From Alphaproteobacteria bacterium (GTDB lineage: Bacteria > Pseudomonadota > Alphaproteobacteria > Micavibrionales > UBA2020), in contig SCTB01000177.1 in NCBI GenBank assembly GCA_004297545.1, forward strand, positions 1-57,642: a DNA stretch of 57,642 nucleotides, in the 5' to 3' direction. A model generated the notes under the pieces. The model saw only the letters and a list, made by a program, of their open reading frames with translations, made no database searches and was not told the origin of the DNA. This document shows, piece after piece, positions 23,937 through 32,185 of this stretch (its first letter is position 1; each line of letters begins with the position of its first letter). Position numbers and translations under genes: made by a program.

Positions 23937-24662
23937 ATGACCCAAGCCCCCATCCTTTCCAGTGAAAGCCAGCGCCTTGTCGCCGAAGAGGCCGACAAGG
24001 AACAAAGCCGCGCCTACGCGAAAGGGAAAAAACGCCTGTGGTGGACGCTGGGCGGCATCGCCGCCAGCATCGCCATCGCCGCCGTATTCCCGCCGGCAGC
24101 CCTGACGGGCGTCGCGTCGCTCGTGGCGGGGGCGGTCGGTTTCATCTCCGGCATCTATGCGCTCGGCAACGCCGTGAACGCCAAAATGCTCGACAAGGTC
24201 AAGGAAGAATCCAGGCAGGAGGGCTTCGCCGACAGGATGAAGAAGCGCGCCGGCAAGCTGTTCACGGTTTTCAACCGCGCCGATAAAATCTCGGACTACA
24301 GCCTGTATGGGGCTGTCGGCCTTGCCGCGCTGGCCATCCTGGTTCCGCCGGCGGCACCGGTGGCCTGGAGCCTCTATTCGGCGGCGATCTATGTCATGGC
24401 AGGGGCCGTGATTACGCGCGCCGCCACGCGTGACGCGCACCAGAGCGCGGATACGATCAGCGCGCTGACGCAGGTCTTAAGCGCGCGCGACAGTCTGAAG
24501 GTGACGCTGGCGCCGTCCAACAACGACAACCAGCCGCCCGCGCCGGGCCTCACCAACGCGCCGTCGCCGTCGCAGGGCTTCGACAAGGCCGTAAACGGCC
24601 CCGCGCCGGATGCGGAGAAACCTGCAGCGCCGAAGGTCGTACCGCCGGTCCTGAAGCCTTAA
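23937..24662 (+). CDS. Membrane protein with two helical hairpins
   Basis: Start ATG 23937 is fixed by AAGGAG nine bases upstream. The 241-residue product has hydrophobic pairs at about residues 35-76 (WWTLGGIAASIAIAAVFPPA, VAGAVGFISGIYALG) and 118-160 (YGAVGLAALAILVPPAAPVA...), each broken by a PPA turn. A charged loop separates them, and a Pro/Ala/Asn-rich cytoplasmic tail ends VLKP. The layout echoes the 10929 membrane protein. The function is unknown; a strong terminator follows. Confidence 0.7.
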   Translation: MTQAPILSSESQRLVAEEADKEQSRAYAKGKKRLWWTLGGIAASIAIAAVFPPAALTGVASLVAGAVGFISGIYALGNAVNAKMLDKVKEESRQEGFADRMKKRAGKLFTVFNRADKISDYSLYGAVGLAALAILVPPAAPVAWSLYSAAIYVMAGAVITRAATRDAHQSADTISALTQVLSARDSLKVTLAPSNNDNQPPAPGLTNAPSPSQGFDKAVNGPAPDAEKPAAPKVVPPVLKP

Positions 24663-24681
24663 AAGCCATTCTTTTACATAC

Positions 24682-24718
24682 AACAGGCGGCTCATATTGT
24701 TTGAGCCGCCTGTTTTGT
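24682..24718 (+). terminator. Rho-independent terminator
   Basis: AACAGGCGGCTCA ... TGAGCCGCCTGTT hairpin with a T-rich tail. Confidence 0.85.
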
Positions 24719-24747
24719 TGTCCTATAATCGCGCCATCAGTTTATGC

Positions 24748-24833
24748 TGTCATTCCCGCGCAAGCGGGAATCCCGTGACGCCGATGACCGGCGGTCACAA
24801 CGGCGCGAGATCCCCGCTTTCGCGGGTATGACG
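24748..24833. repeat. dRS3-like paired palindrome, short
   Basis: TGTCATTCCCGCGCAAGCGG and an inverted, slightly decayed arm (CCCCGCTTTCGCGGGTATGA) about 40 bases apart. It sits directly upstream of the mccB start. Confidence 0.8.
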
Positions 24834-24851
24834 GAAAACGGGGGTTATCTC

Positions 24852-26459
24852 ATGGCTCAAATCGCATCGCAGCTTTCGTCCCAGTCCCAGGAATTCAATG
24901 CCAATACGGCCGCGATGGAAAAAATCGTCGCGGACTTCCGCGACAAGCTCACGACCATCCAGCAGGGCGGGGAGGAGACCGCGCGGGCCAAGCACCTTGC
25001 CCGCGGCAAGATGCTGCCCCGCGACCGCGTGAAGCACCTGCTCGACCCCGGCGCGCCCTTTCTCGAATTCTCCGCCTTCGCGGCTTACAAGACGTATCAG
25101 GATACGGTTCCGGCCGCCGGCATGATCTCCGGCATCGGGCGCGTCTCGGGCACCGAATGTGTCATCGTCGCGAACGACGCGACCGTGAAGGGCGGCACCT
25201 ATTACCCGCTCACCGTGAAAAAGCACCTGCGCGCGCAGGAAATCGCGGCGCAGAACAATCTCCCCTGCATCTATCTTGTGGATTCCGGCGGCGCGTTTTT
25301 GCCGCTGCAGGACGAAGTGTTTCCGGACAAGGAACATTTCGGGCGCATCTTTTTCAATCAGGCGAATATGTCGGCACGCGGGATTCCGCAGATTGCCGCC
25401 GTCATGGGCTCCTGCACGGCGGGCGGCGCTTATGTGCCAGCCATGTCGGATGAATCCATCATCGTGAAAAATCAGGGCACCATCTTCCTGGGCGGACCGC
25501 CGCTGGTGAAGGCAGCGACCGGCGAAGAGGTGAGCGCGGAAGACTTAGGGGGAGCCGACGTGCACTGCCGCCAGTCCGGCGTCACCGACCATTATGCGCA
25601 GAACGACGGCCATGCGCTGGTTATCGCGCGGCAGATTGTTGCGAACCTCAACCGCGTCAAGAAAGTCGACCTGGCCGTGCGCGATACGGCGGCGCCCAAA
25701 TACGACCCGAAAGAGATTTACGGCCTTATCCCGCAGGACAGCCGCAAGCCCTATGACGTGCGCGAGGTCATTGCGCGCATCGTGGACAACAGCGATTTCG
25801 ACGAATTCAAGAAGCTTTACGGCGAGACGCTCGTCTGCGGCTTCGCGCATCTCTTCGGCTATCCCGTCGGCATCATTGCGAACAACGGCATTTTGTTCTC
25901 GGAATCCGCGCTGAAAGGCGCGCATTTCGTCGAGCTGTGCTGCCAGCGCAAAATTCCGCTCATCTTCCTGCAGAACATCACCGGCTTCATGGTCGGCCGC
26001 AAGTACGAGGCGGGCGGCATCGCCAAGGACGGCGCGAAGCTGGTTCATGCGGTTTCATGCGCTCAGGTGCCGAAATTCACCGTGCTTATCGGAGGCTCCT
26101 TCGGCGCCGGCAACTACGGCATGTGCGGGCGTGCATACAATCCGCGTCTGCTCTGGACCTGGCCGAACTCCCGCATCTCCGTCATGGGCGGCGAACAGGC
26201 GGCGAGCGTCTTGGCGCAGGTGAAGAAAGACGCGATGGCGGCCAAAAAAGAAACCTGGGCCGCTGCCGAAGAAGAAGCCTTCAAAAAACCCATCCGCGAC
26301 CAGTATGAAACGCAGGGCCACCCGTATTACGCCAGCGCAAGACTCTGGGACGACGGCATCATCGACCCGGCCGATACGCGTATGGTCTTGGGCCTCTCCG
26401 TCTCCGCCGCCCTGAACGCGCCCATCGACGAGCCGCGCTTCGGCGTGTTCAGGATGTAA
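24852..26459 (+). CDS. mccB: Methylcrotonyl-CoA carboxylase carboxyltransferase (beta) subunit
   Basis: This 535-residue enzyme is the expected length for MccB. It shows the acyl-CoA carboxyltransferase core: [73 protein letters not shown] and [17 protein letters not shown]. The DSGGAFLP segment is typical of methylcrotonyl-CoA rather than propionyl-CoA carboxylase. It transfers carboxyl from biotin to 3-methylcrotonyl-CoA in leucine/isovalerate degradation. The biotin subunit gene lies 14 kb away at 40434. ATG 24852 is used because the longer frame runs through a repeat. Confidence 0.95.
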   Translation: MAQIASQLSSQSQEFNANTAAMEKIVADFRDKLTTIQQGGEETARAKHLARGKMLPRDRVKHLLDPGAPFLEFSAFAAYKTYQDTVPAAGMISGIGRVSGTECVIVANDATVKGGTYYPLTVKKHLRAQEIAAQNNLPCIYLVDSGGAFLPLQDEVFPDKEHFGRIFFNQANMSARGIPQIAAVMGSCTAGGAYVPAMSDESIIVKNQGTIFLGGPPLVKAATGEEVSAEDLGGADVHCRQSGVTDHYAQNDGHALVIARQIVANLNRVKKVDLAVRDTAAPKYDPKEIYGLIPQDSRKPYDVREVIARIVDNSDFDEFKKLYGETLVCGFAHLFGYPVGIIANNGILFSESALKGAHFVELCCQRKIPLIFLQNITGFMVGRKYEAGGIAKDGAKLVHAVSCAQVPKFTVLIGGSFGAGNYGMCGRAYNPRLLWTWPNSRISVMGGEQAASVLAQVKKDAMAAKKETWAAAEEEAFKKPIRDQYETQGHPYYASARLWDDGIIDPADTRMVLGLSVSAALNAPIDEPRFGVFRM

Positions 26460-26463
26460 GGGA

Positions 26464-26802
26464 ATGACCTCTCCCGCCAATCAACGCAAGTTTGACACCA
26501 CGCTGGCATTCATGGCCCAGGTCTGCATGAGCAAGCGGATGAAAAGATACGCCTTCGCCTGCGCGGAGGATTTGCCCGCGGACCTGCGCGACAAGATCGT
26601 GGCCTACAGGTCGCTGATGATGGCGATGGCGGGCGCGGTTGTGCTGCTGCTGATTCATGCGCGGCTCTGGACTCTTGCGGCGGTGGTGATCGTCTGGGTC
26701 GCGCTCTGGCCGACCAAGTCGCGGCAGGAGAGGGAGCTGGATACGGCGCTTGCGCCCTATATGGAGAGCATCGAGGCCAAAATGCGGACGGCGCCGAAGT
26801 GA
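26464..26802 (+). CDS. Small membrane protein inside the mccB operon
   Basis: This 112-residue frame starts five bases after the mccB stop and ends 10 bases before the hydratase gene, so it is part of the operon. The centre (about residues 50-85) is a hydrophobic hairpin MMAMAGAVVLLLIHARLW...VVIVWVALWP, with a charged cytoplasmic tail. It resembles no known leucine-pathway component. It could tether the enzymes or help uptake of branched acids, but nothing proves this. Confidence 0.65.
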   Translation: MTSPANQRKFDTTLAFMAQVCMSKRMKRYAFACAEDLPADLRDKIVAYRSLMMAMAGAVVLLLIHARLWTLAAVVIVWVALWPTKSRQERELDTALAPYMESIEAKMRTAPK

Positions 26803-26812
26803 AGGAAGAAAA

Positions 26813-27604
26813 ATGACCGAACAGAACATTCTCTATAAAACCGAAAGCCACATCGCCACCATCACGCTGAACCGCCCGGAGGTGCATAACGCCTTCAACG
26901 AAGGGGTCATGGACGAACTCACGGCGCTGGTGCGCAAGGCGGGGGCGGATGCTTCCGTGCGCGCACTCGTGCTGCGCGGCAACGGGAAAAGCTTCTGCGC
27001 GGGCGGCGACCTGAACTGGATGCGCAAGTCGGCCGGGTACAGCTATGACGAAAACGTGAAGGACGCGATGCGCCTTGGCGTGCTTTTGAAGGAACTCAAT
27101 TTCCTGCCCAAGCCGACCATCGCGCTGGTGCACGGCAATATCTTCGGCGGCGGCGTGGGCCTCACCTCCTGCTGCGACATCGTCGTGGCGGAAACGGGCG
27201 CGCAGTTCTGCCTGTCGGAAGTGCGCATCGGGCTTATCCCCTCCATCATCGCGCCCTATGTCATCAACGCGATGGGCGAGCGCATGGCGCGGCGCTATTT
27301 CATGACGGCGGAACGCTTCGATGCCGAAACCGCGTATCGCATCGGCTTCGTGCATGAAGTCGCAGCCGCGGGGCAGCTTGACGCGGTGGCGGCGAAAATC
27401 ATTTCTGCGCTGATGGACGGCGCGCCTTCCGCGCAGGGACGCGGCAAGAAACTGATGCTGGAGCTTGTGGGCAAGCCGATCGACGAAAGAGTCATCGACC
27501 TCACCGTCCGCCAGATCGCCGAGGCCCGCGCGTCGGACGAAGGCAAGGAAGGGCTGAACGCCTTCCTGAACAAGACGGAGCCAAGTTGGAGGAAGAAGGC
27601 GTAA
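26813..27604 (+). CDS. Enoyl-CoA hydratase, probably methylglutaconyl-CoA hydratase
   Basis: This is a crotonase fold: residues 8-25 (HIATITLNRPEVHNAFNE), oxyanion hole ALVLRGNGKSFCAGGDLNWM, then VHGNIFGGGVGLTSCCDIV and the catalytic Glu context CLSEVRIGLIPSIIAPYV. The position after mccB and the crotonase type indicate hydration of 3-methylglutaconyl-CoA to HMG-CoA, the step between MccAB and the lyase at 43171. Another short-chain enoyl-CoA is possible. ATG 26813 has GGAAGAAA immediately upstream. Confidence 0.88.
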   Translation: MTEQNILYKTESHIATITLNRPEVHNAFNEGVMDELTALVRKAGADASVRALVLRGNGKSFCAGGDLNWMRKSAGYSYDENVKDAMRLGVLLKELNFLPKPTIALVHGNIFGGGVGLTSCCDIVVAETGAQFCLSEVRIGLIPSIIAPYVINAMGERMARRYFMTAERFDAETAYRIGFVHEVAAAGQLDAVAAKIISALMDGAPSAQGRGKKLMLELVGKPIDERVIDLTVRQIAEARASDEGKEGLNAFLNKTEPSWRKKA

Positions 27605-27613
27605 GCTCGGTAA

Positions 27614-27664
27614 GTACCCTCACCCTAACCCTCTCCCTCTGGGAGAGGGTTAGGGTGAGGGTAC
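27614..27664. repeat. Perfect palindrome with 24-base arms
   Basis: GTACCCTCACCCTAACCCTC continues to a TCT loop and is mirrored exactly (24 + 3 + 24 bases). This CCCTCACCCTAACCCTCTCC-type palindrome is common between genes of proteobacteria. It follows the hydratase gene by about 10 bases, but there is no T tract. Confidence 0.85.
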
Positions 27665-27684
27665 TATCAAACTCTCAGCCAAAC

Positions 27685-28518
27685 CTATGGTGTCTTGCTT
27701 TTTGGATCATGCGCAGCTGCCGCAATCGGCTGCGGCGTAGGGAGCGCCGCTTTCGGCAACAGAAACCCCGCCAGTTCCTTCGCCCAGGGGTTCTTCGACG
27801 CCTGCGCGATTTCCGCCAGCAGCTTCAGCCCCGCCTCATCCAGCGGCTTGCCTTTCAGCGGTGCGAATTCCTGCACCAGCGCGTCGCTGTCGGCGCGGGA
27901 GGGCGTATGGGCGGCGACGATCTTCTGGACGGCCTCGACGACTTCCTCGTTTTTCAGCGCCGTGAAAGCCTTGCCGCCAAAAATAATTTTATCGAGAGCG
28001 AAGCTCGTCAGATGCTCCGGCGCGCCGGTATGCAGGAATTCGGCGGCGCGTTTTTGGCGGATGCGGCCAATCAGGTCGCCATTTCCGCCGCTGCGCAGGT
28101 GGCGGATGGCGGCATAGGCGTCCGCGGCCGCATTTTCGGCGGCATAGGGAATATCGAAGAGCGCGCCGAAGAACTTGTCGACATTTTTCCCGCGCGGGAC
28201 AATCAGGCGCGCGGCATCGTGGTGCAGGCGGAACAGCGCCTCATCGGGCGGCTCGTTCCCTGCGGCGAACAAAACGGCGTCGACATGTTTTGTGCGGATA
28301 ATGCCCGCTCCGGCCTTTTTCACTGCCTTCCGGAACGCGCCGGACAGAAAGCCGCGCGCATGCGCGCGCAGGCTGCCGGTCTTTTCATGCGTCGCGGGAT
28401 CGATGAACAGCGTCCGTCCTGCAATCTCCGGGTGGTCGCGCAAAATGGCCTTTGCCGCCGCCTTGAAATCAGGGCGTGCGGAAGGCTGCTGTTCGGGCCT
28501 TTTTTCCGGTTGGGACAT
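27685..28518 (-). CDS. Degenerate paralog of a HExGH metallopeptidase-like family
   Basis: The 277-residue protein aligns by eye with the 31051 and 38691 products: DFKAAAKAILRDHPEIAGRTLFID at the N-terminus, a mid-region LHHDAARLIV where they have DHELGHL, ENAAADAYAAIRHLRSGG where they have ETAADTFAVLRHIQRYG, and HLTSFALDKI where they have HFTMLAVDEI. His100 is kept, but Glu becomes Asp101 and the second zinc His becomes Arg104, so it should be catalytically dead. A regulatory or binding role for the pair of intact paralogs is an inference. All three lie on the minus strand. Confidence 0.7.
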   Translation of the reverse strand: MSQPEKRPEQQPSARPDFKAAAKAILRDHPEIAGRTLFIDPATHEKTGSLRAHARGFLSGAFRKAVKKAGAGIIRTKHVDAVLFAAGNEPPDEALFRLHHDAARLIVPRGKNVDKFFGALFDIPYAAENAAADAYAAIRHLRSGGNGDLIGRIRQKRAAEFLHTGAPEHLTSFALDKIIFGGKAFTALKNEEVVEAVQKIVAAHTPSRADSDALVQEFAPLKGKPLDEAGLKLLAEIAQASKNPWAKELAGFLLPKAALPTPQPIAAAAHDPKSKTP

Positions 28519-28633
28519 TCAAAGGGATAGTAGCGCGGCGGGGTCATTACGTCAAAACAAATTCTTATGTTCAACCCTTTGATTTCACGCCGGAATTTGC
28601 GACAATGACGGACAGCAAAGGGTGCTCAAGAAA

Positions 28634-29764
28634 ATGGAACTCATCGACGCCGAAGGCCGGCTGACGCCTGTCCTCAAAATTCTCACCGATTATCCGCGCG
28701 ACGACCTTGCGCATGACGAGGTGCACCAGTCGCTGGTGACGGCCTGCGTCAAGCGCGGCGTCTGGCCCGCGAACATCGACGTCGGCGCGATACCCTCGCT
28801 CGATACGATCATCGCAGGCTTCAAGACCGCGCAGCTGGTGTTCAACTCGCAGCTCGGCTACGGGCATATCTTCCATACCAACTGCGCGCCGCGCAAGAAT
28901 ATCGTCAGCGTCCAGAGCAAGGGCGAGAAAATCGTGCTCGGCATGACGCGCACGGGCGTGGTGATACTGGTGGTGAACTCCGGCTATACGCTGGCGCCGT
29001 TTTACGAGGCTGTGCATGCGGGCGAGGTGACGTTTTACCAGACCTCCGTGCCCGACGCCGGCTCGCAATTCCGCTCGCGCGATTATTTCCCCGATGCGAT
29101 GGCAGACCTGACCCTGCATCTTTCAGACAAGTTGAAAGTGCTGGGCAAGGAGAGGATCCGCAAGCTGCTGCAGGCCCATGCCTTCCATGAAATCCTGCAG
29201 GGGCTGGATTACCTGGGCGATCCGCTCAACCTCGGCAGTTTCCCGCACCTGCCCGAGGGGTCCGTCTATTACGTCGACAGCTTCGGCAACATCAAGCTGA
29301 ACTACAAGCATTACAAGCTGCTGAATTTCCACCCGCCGGGCACGCCGCTCGTCGTCGCGCTCGGCAATACGGTCAGCGACGTTATCGTGGGCGATGCGGG
29401 CTTCAGCATGGGCGAGGGCGTCGTTGCGCTCACCTCCGGCTCTTCGGGCTGGGCGGTGGGGAGGGAGGGCAAATACATGTTCTCCGAAATCTTCCTGCGC
29501 GGCGGCAGGGCGGACAGCCATTTCCCCGGCCTCAAGACCGGCGACCAGGTCGTCGCCATGACGCGGGCAGATCTGCAGAAAGTCATCGACATGCTGCGCA
29601 ACGCCAGCCGCGATGTCTCCGACAAGCTCGACCTCTACAACACCTCAGAACCGCGCATCATGCAGGCGCTCTCCCGCGCGAAGCTGATCCGCAACGGTTT
29701 CGACACGACAGAACTGCAGAATGCGCTGTCACGCGGGGATTTGCTGAAAAGGCTGATGGTGTAG
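28634..29764 (+). CDS. SAM hydroxide adenosyltransferase-like (DUF62) protein
   Basis: The sequence resembles the SAM hydrolase/chlorinase/fluorinase family: acidic opening LTDYPRDDLAHDEVH, central GYTLAPFYEAVHAGEVTFYQT, the block SQFRSRDYFPDAMADL (family pattern S-x-F-x-x-R-D-x-F), and the second-domain strand SVYYVDSFGNIKLNY (family pattern D-x-F-G-N). Such enzymes cleave S-adenosylmethionine to adenosine and methionine. Substrate assignment is uncertain because the N-terminal domain is divergent. ATG 28634 is used (GTG 28622 possible). Its last 25 bases recur after the next gene. Confidence 0.7.
   Translation: MELIDAEGRLTPVLKILTDYPRDDLAHDEVHQSLVTACVKRGVWPANIDVGAIPSLDTIIAGFKTAQLVFNSQLGYGHIFHTNCAPRKNIVSVQSKGEKIVLGMTRTGVVILVVNSGYTLAPFYEAVHAGEVTFYQTSVPDAGSQFRSRDYFPDAMADLTLHLSDKLKVLGKERIRKLLQAHAFHEILQGLDYLGDPLNLGSFPHLPEGSVYYVDSFGNIKLNYKHYKLLNFHPPGTPLVVALGNTVSDVIVGDAGFSMGEGVVALTSGSSGWAVGREGKYMFSEIFLRGGRADSHFPGLKTGDQVVAMTRADLQKVIDMLRNASRDVSDKLDLYNTSEPRIMQALSRAKLIRNGFDTTELQNALSRGDLLKRLMV
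29738..29763 (+). repeat. Direct repeat, left copy (3' end of the SAM hydrolase-like gene)
   Basis: GATTTGCTGAAAAGGCTGAT plus GGTGTA, which encodes the last residues DLLKRLMV and the stop. It matches 30497-30522 at 24 of 26 positions. Confidence 0.8.
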
Positions 29765-29817
29765 GGGATTTTTTGTAAGAAACATTATCACACATCCATT
29801 TCAGGCCCCCGGCCGGT

Positions 29818-30444
29818 ATGACACTTATGACTTTATTTGAAGCCCTCTCGCTCGTATCGTTATTCCTCCCCGGCCTCAAAAGATGGCCCGAAAAAAACTT
29901 ACATAGGTTTGCCGACCGGGGCGACGCATATGCACAGTGGGCACTCGGCAATGCATATGCTAAGGGCTATGACTTAGGCGGCATAAAGCAAGACTATGCG
30001 GAAGCCCTGAAATGGTATTGCCGGTCTGCAAATCAAGGAAATCCCTTTTCTCAATACGCTGTGGGCCGCCTTTATGACGAAGGGCACGGAGTAAAGCAGG
30101 ATTACGCAGAGGCCGCTAAGTGGTTTCATAAGGCCGCCGGACAGGGCCGTGTGCCCAAGGTATCGCAGCTTGAAGCGCTATATAATCGTAACGGCACTCA
30201 GGAGCATTTCCGCCGGATGGTTGCAGGGGTTGAATCAGCACAGTATGCCCTCAGCGTTATGTATTGGAAGGGCTTGGGCGTAGAGAAAGACTTTGTGCAG
30301 GCGTTTTTGTGGCGGGCACTTGTCGCTGTATGGTGGAAGGATGATTATAACGAGATGGGCGATTTAATAGCACACATGACCCAGGAACAGATAGTGGATG
30401 CGAAACGTCTTACCGCTGCTTGGCGACCGGCAAGCAGAACGTAA
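29818..30444 (+). CDS. Sel1-repeat protein in an apparent insertion
   Basis: The 208-residue protein has Sel1 repeats: FADRGDAYAQWALGNAYAKG, SANQGNPFSQYAVGRLYDEG and a third, SAQYALSVMYWKGLGV. A short hydrophobic N-terminus is not a clear signal peptide. The gene is AT-richer than both neighbours and lies between two copies of a 26-base sequence derived from the end of the upstream gene. This suggests it arrived by insertion or by a duplication event. ATG 29818 and 29827 are both possible starts. Confidence 0.8.
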   Translation: MTLMTLFEALSLVSLFLPGLKRWPEKNLHRFADRGDAYAQWALGNAYAKGYDLGGIKQDYAEALKWYCRSANQGNPFSQYAVGRLYDEGHGVKQDYAEAAKWFHKAAGQGRVPKVSQLEALYNRNGTQEHFRRMVAGVESAQYALSVMYWKGLGVEKDFVQAFLWRALVAVWWKDDYNEMGDLIAHMTQEQIVDAKRLTAAWRPASRT

Positions 30445-30496
30445 TTTTCCACAATGGAAATTATCAGACAATCAATAAGGGTCGGAAGTTGACAGT

Positions 30497-30522
30497 GATT
30501 TGTTGAAAAGGCTGATGGTTTA
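30497..30522 (+). repeat. Direct repeat, right copy
   Basis: GATTTGTTGAAAAGGCTGAT plus GGTTTA, downstream of the Sel1 gene. It is an imperfect copy of the upstream gene end, with no reading frame of its own. Confidence 0.8.
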
Positions 30523-30601
30523 AGACACGTTCGTCCTGCTAAATCCGGCTGGCGCGCGGCGGGCGGTCATGATAATGTCCGCGCCTGAAAGGATCTTCGA
30601 A

Positions 30602-30931
30602 ATGACCCCCATCGACTTCAAAAAATACCAGCAGGAAGCGCGCAAGACGCGCAACATTCCCGGCGAGCACAACATGACCTATTCCACGCTGGGCCTGACG
30701 GGGGAGGCGGGGGAGCTGGCCAACAAGGTCAAGAAAATCCTGCGCGGCGACGCCAACCGCGACGAGCTGATCGAGGGCATCAAGGGCGAGATGGGCGATG
30801 TGCTGTGGTATCTGGCCGCGCTCGCCGATGATCTGGGCGTCGAGCTCTCCGACATCGCCAATCAGAACCTCGAAAAACTCCGCTCCCGCTACGAGCGCGG
30901 CAAAATCCTGGGCGGCGGGGATAACCGGTAG
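30602..30931 (+). CDS. MazG-like nucleotide pyrophosphohydrolase
   Basis: A short all-alpha NTP pyrophosphohydrolase (109 residues) with the MazG metal motifs: GLTGEAGELANKVKK (E-x3-E) and EMGDVLWYLAALADDLGVEL (E-x2-D). Enzymes of this family hydrolyse (d)NTPs to monophosphates and pyrophosphate and clear damaged or excess nucleotides. The start is ATG 30602 with AAAGGA about 10 bases upstream; a longer frame lacks support. A palindromic repeat follows. Confidence 0.88.
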   Translation: MTPIDFKKYQQEARKTRNIPGEHNMTYSTLGLTGEAGELANKVKKILRGDANRDELIEGIKGEMGDVLWYLAALADDLGVELSDIANQNLEKLRSRYERGKILGGGDNR

Positions 30932-30948
30932 ACAGGATTATAATCAAA

Positions 30949-31042
30949 TGTCATCCCCGCCTTGGGCGGGGATCTGGCCGCGCGCGCCTTTATAAATGCG
31001 GCTTCGCCGCGTGCCGGATGCCCGCCTGAAGCGGGCATGACA
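30949..31042. repeat. dRS3-like paired palindrome, mini-hairpin subtype
   Basis: TGTCATCCCCGCC...GGCGGGGAT arms and a partly decayed partner ending GCGGGCATGACA; the interior has TTTATAAA between GC-rich hairpins. Confidence 0.8.
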
Positions 31043-31050
31043 TTTGCTGA

Positions 31051-32085
31051 TTAAGCCCGCCACCAGCTCTTTTTCGGGGCGGGCGCGGTGTTGGTATTGG
31101 CGGGGGAGTTCTGCATCTGCGGGAAGCCGTAGAGAATGCCTTCCTGATCCAGCCGGCTGAGGCGTTGTTCCAGTTCCTTGCGCTTTTCATCCCACCACAG
31201 GCCCTCGAGCAGTACTTTTTTGCCGCCGACGGAAACCGATCCCTGCAGGTATTTTTCCAGCATCTGCGCGCCGAGGCGGAAGGCGTAATAGCCGGATTCT
31301 TCCGCCAGCGTGATCTGCATCAGCACTTTCAGCGCCGTCTCCCGCCCGTGCGATTTCAGGACGTCGCGATAGGGCTGGAAGGCTTCCGAGAGGTTGCGAA
31401 CGAGATTTTCATGCGGCGCATGCTGCAGCGCGACGCGGCGCGCCAGTTGCAGAGACTGCTGCGGCGTCAGGGCCTTGAAGTCGATCCTGTCCTGCAGCTG
31501 TTCCAGTTCGTCCAGCGCGAAAAAGGTGAAGTGAGACTGTACGCCGTGCTCGACGAAGCCGATCGCGCGTTTCCATGAAATGACCGAAGCGCCCTGCGCA
31601 TGCTGGCCGAAGCGCTGGATATTGCGGATGACGGCATAGACGTCGGCGGCGGCTTCCGAGAACAGGGTTTCGGACAGGGTCGAATTCTTCATCGCATCGG
31701 GGATGAGCAGGTGGCCGAGCTCGTGGTCGAAGATCGCCAGCACGTTCATGGGCTTCGGCATATTCGCCGTGGTGAAGAGCGCGTCGGATGACGCGGTCGG
31801 GTTATAAACGATGACGCTCAGGCCTTCCGTCCTTGTGGCGATGGAGGACTTCTGCTTCTTGCTGGTCTCGACCGCTTTCTGGAGTGCTTTTTGTAACGCG
31901 CTTTCGGAGTTCAGCTCTGTCTTGCCGGGATCGAGGCTGCCGTGCCTCCGGTTGTCAGGCAGATTGATGACCGCAAAACACCCGTCGAGCGCCGGGAAGG
32001 AGGTTTGAGCCTCGCGCACAGCGGCGTTGAAAATCTCGCGCAGCGGTATTTCTTCGGGTTTTCCGGGTTTTGGGTCGGTGGTCAT
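31051..32085 (-). CDS. HExGH zinc metallopeptidase-like protein, paralog 1
   Basis: This 344-residue protein starts at ATG 32085 with GGGGAT upstream. It carries DHELGHLLI (HELGH at 121-125) followed by EAAADVYAVIRN (Glu144), the HExxH...E pattern of gluzincin/ImmA-IrrE-type zinc peptidases in which Glu144 would be the third ligand. No signal peptide is visible, so it should be cytosolic. The C-terminal third ends LSRLDQEGILYGFP, matched by NLDQEGLLFGMP in the 38691 paralog. The substrate is unknown. A strong TTGACC/TATAAT promoter drives it. Confidence 0.72.
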   Translation of the reverse strand: MTTDPKPGKPEEIPLREIFNAAVREAQTSFPALDGCFAVINLPDNRRHGSLDPGKTELNSESALQKALQKAVETSKKQKSSIATRTEGLSVIVYNPTASSDALFTTANMPKPMNVLAIFDHELGHLLIPDAMKNSTLSETLFSEAAADVYAVIRNIQRFGQHAQGASVISWKRAIGFVEHGVQSHFTFFALDELEQLQDRIDFKALTPQQSLQLARRVALQHAPHENLVRNLSEAFQPYRDVLKSHGRETALKVLMQITLAEESGYYAFRLGAQMLEKYLQGSVSVGGKKVLLEGLWWDEKRKELEQRLSRLDQEGILYGFPQMQNSPANTNTAPAPKKSWWRA

Positions 32086-32107
32086 GATTGATCCCCTGTG
32101 GCCAAGC

Positions 32108-32136
32108 ATTATACATAATACTACAATCGAGGTCAA
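32108..32136 (-). promoter_or_regulatory. Predicted sigma70 promoter of the 31051-32085 gene
   Basis: On the minus strand TTGACC (32136-32131), a 17-base spacer and a perfect TATAAT (32113-32108), about 22 bases before the start codon. Confidence 0.7.
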
Positions 32137-32185
32137 TAATGCTGTTATGCCTTGATGAACAAGGGTTTTTGGGGGACAAAGCCCT

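Noticed and set aside
11521-24833. Repeated palindromes as a CRISPR array
   Set aside because: Units are paired inverted palindromes at scattered intergenic sites, not regular direct repeats with unique spacers, and no cas genes are present.
24744-24851. N-terminal extension of MccB
   Set aside because: The extra 36 residues are encoded by the 24748 palindromic repeat and do not match the family length of about 535.
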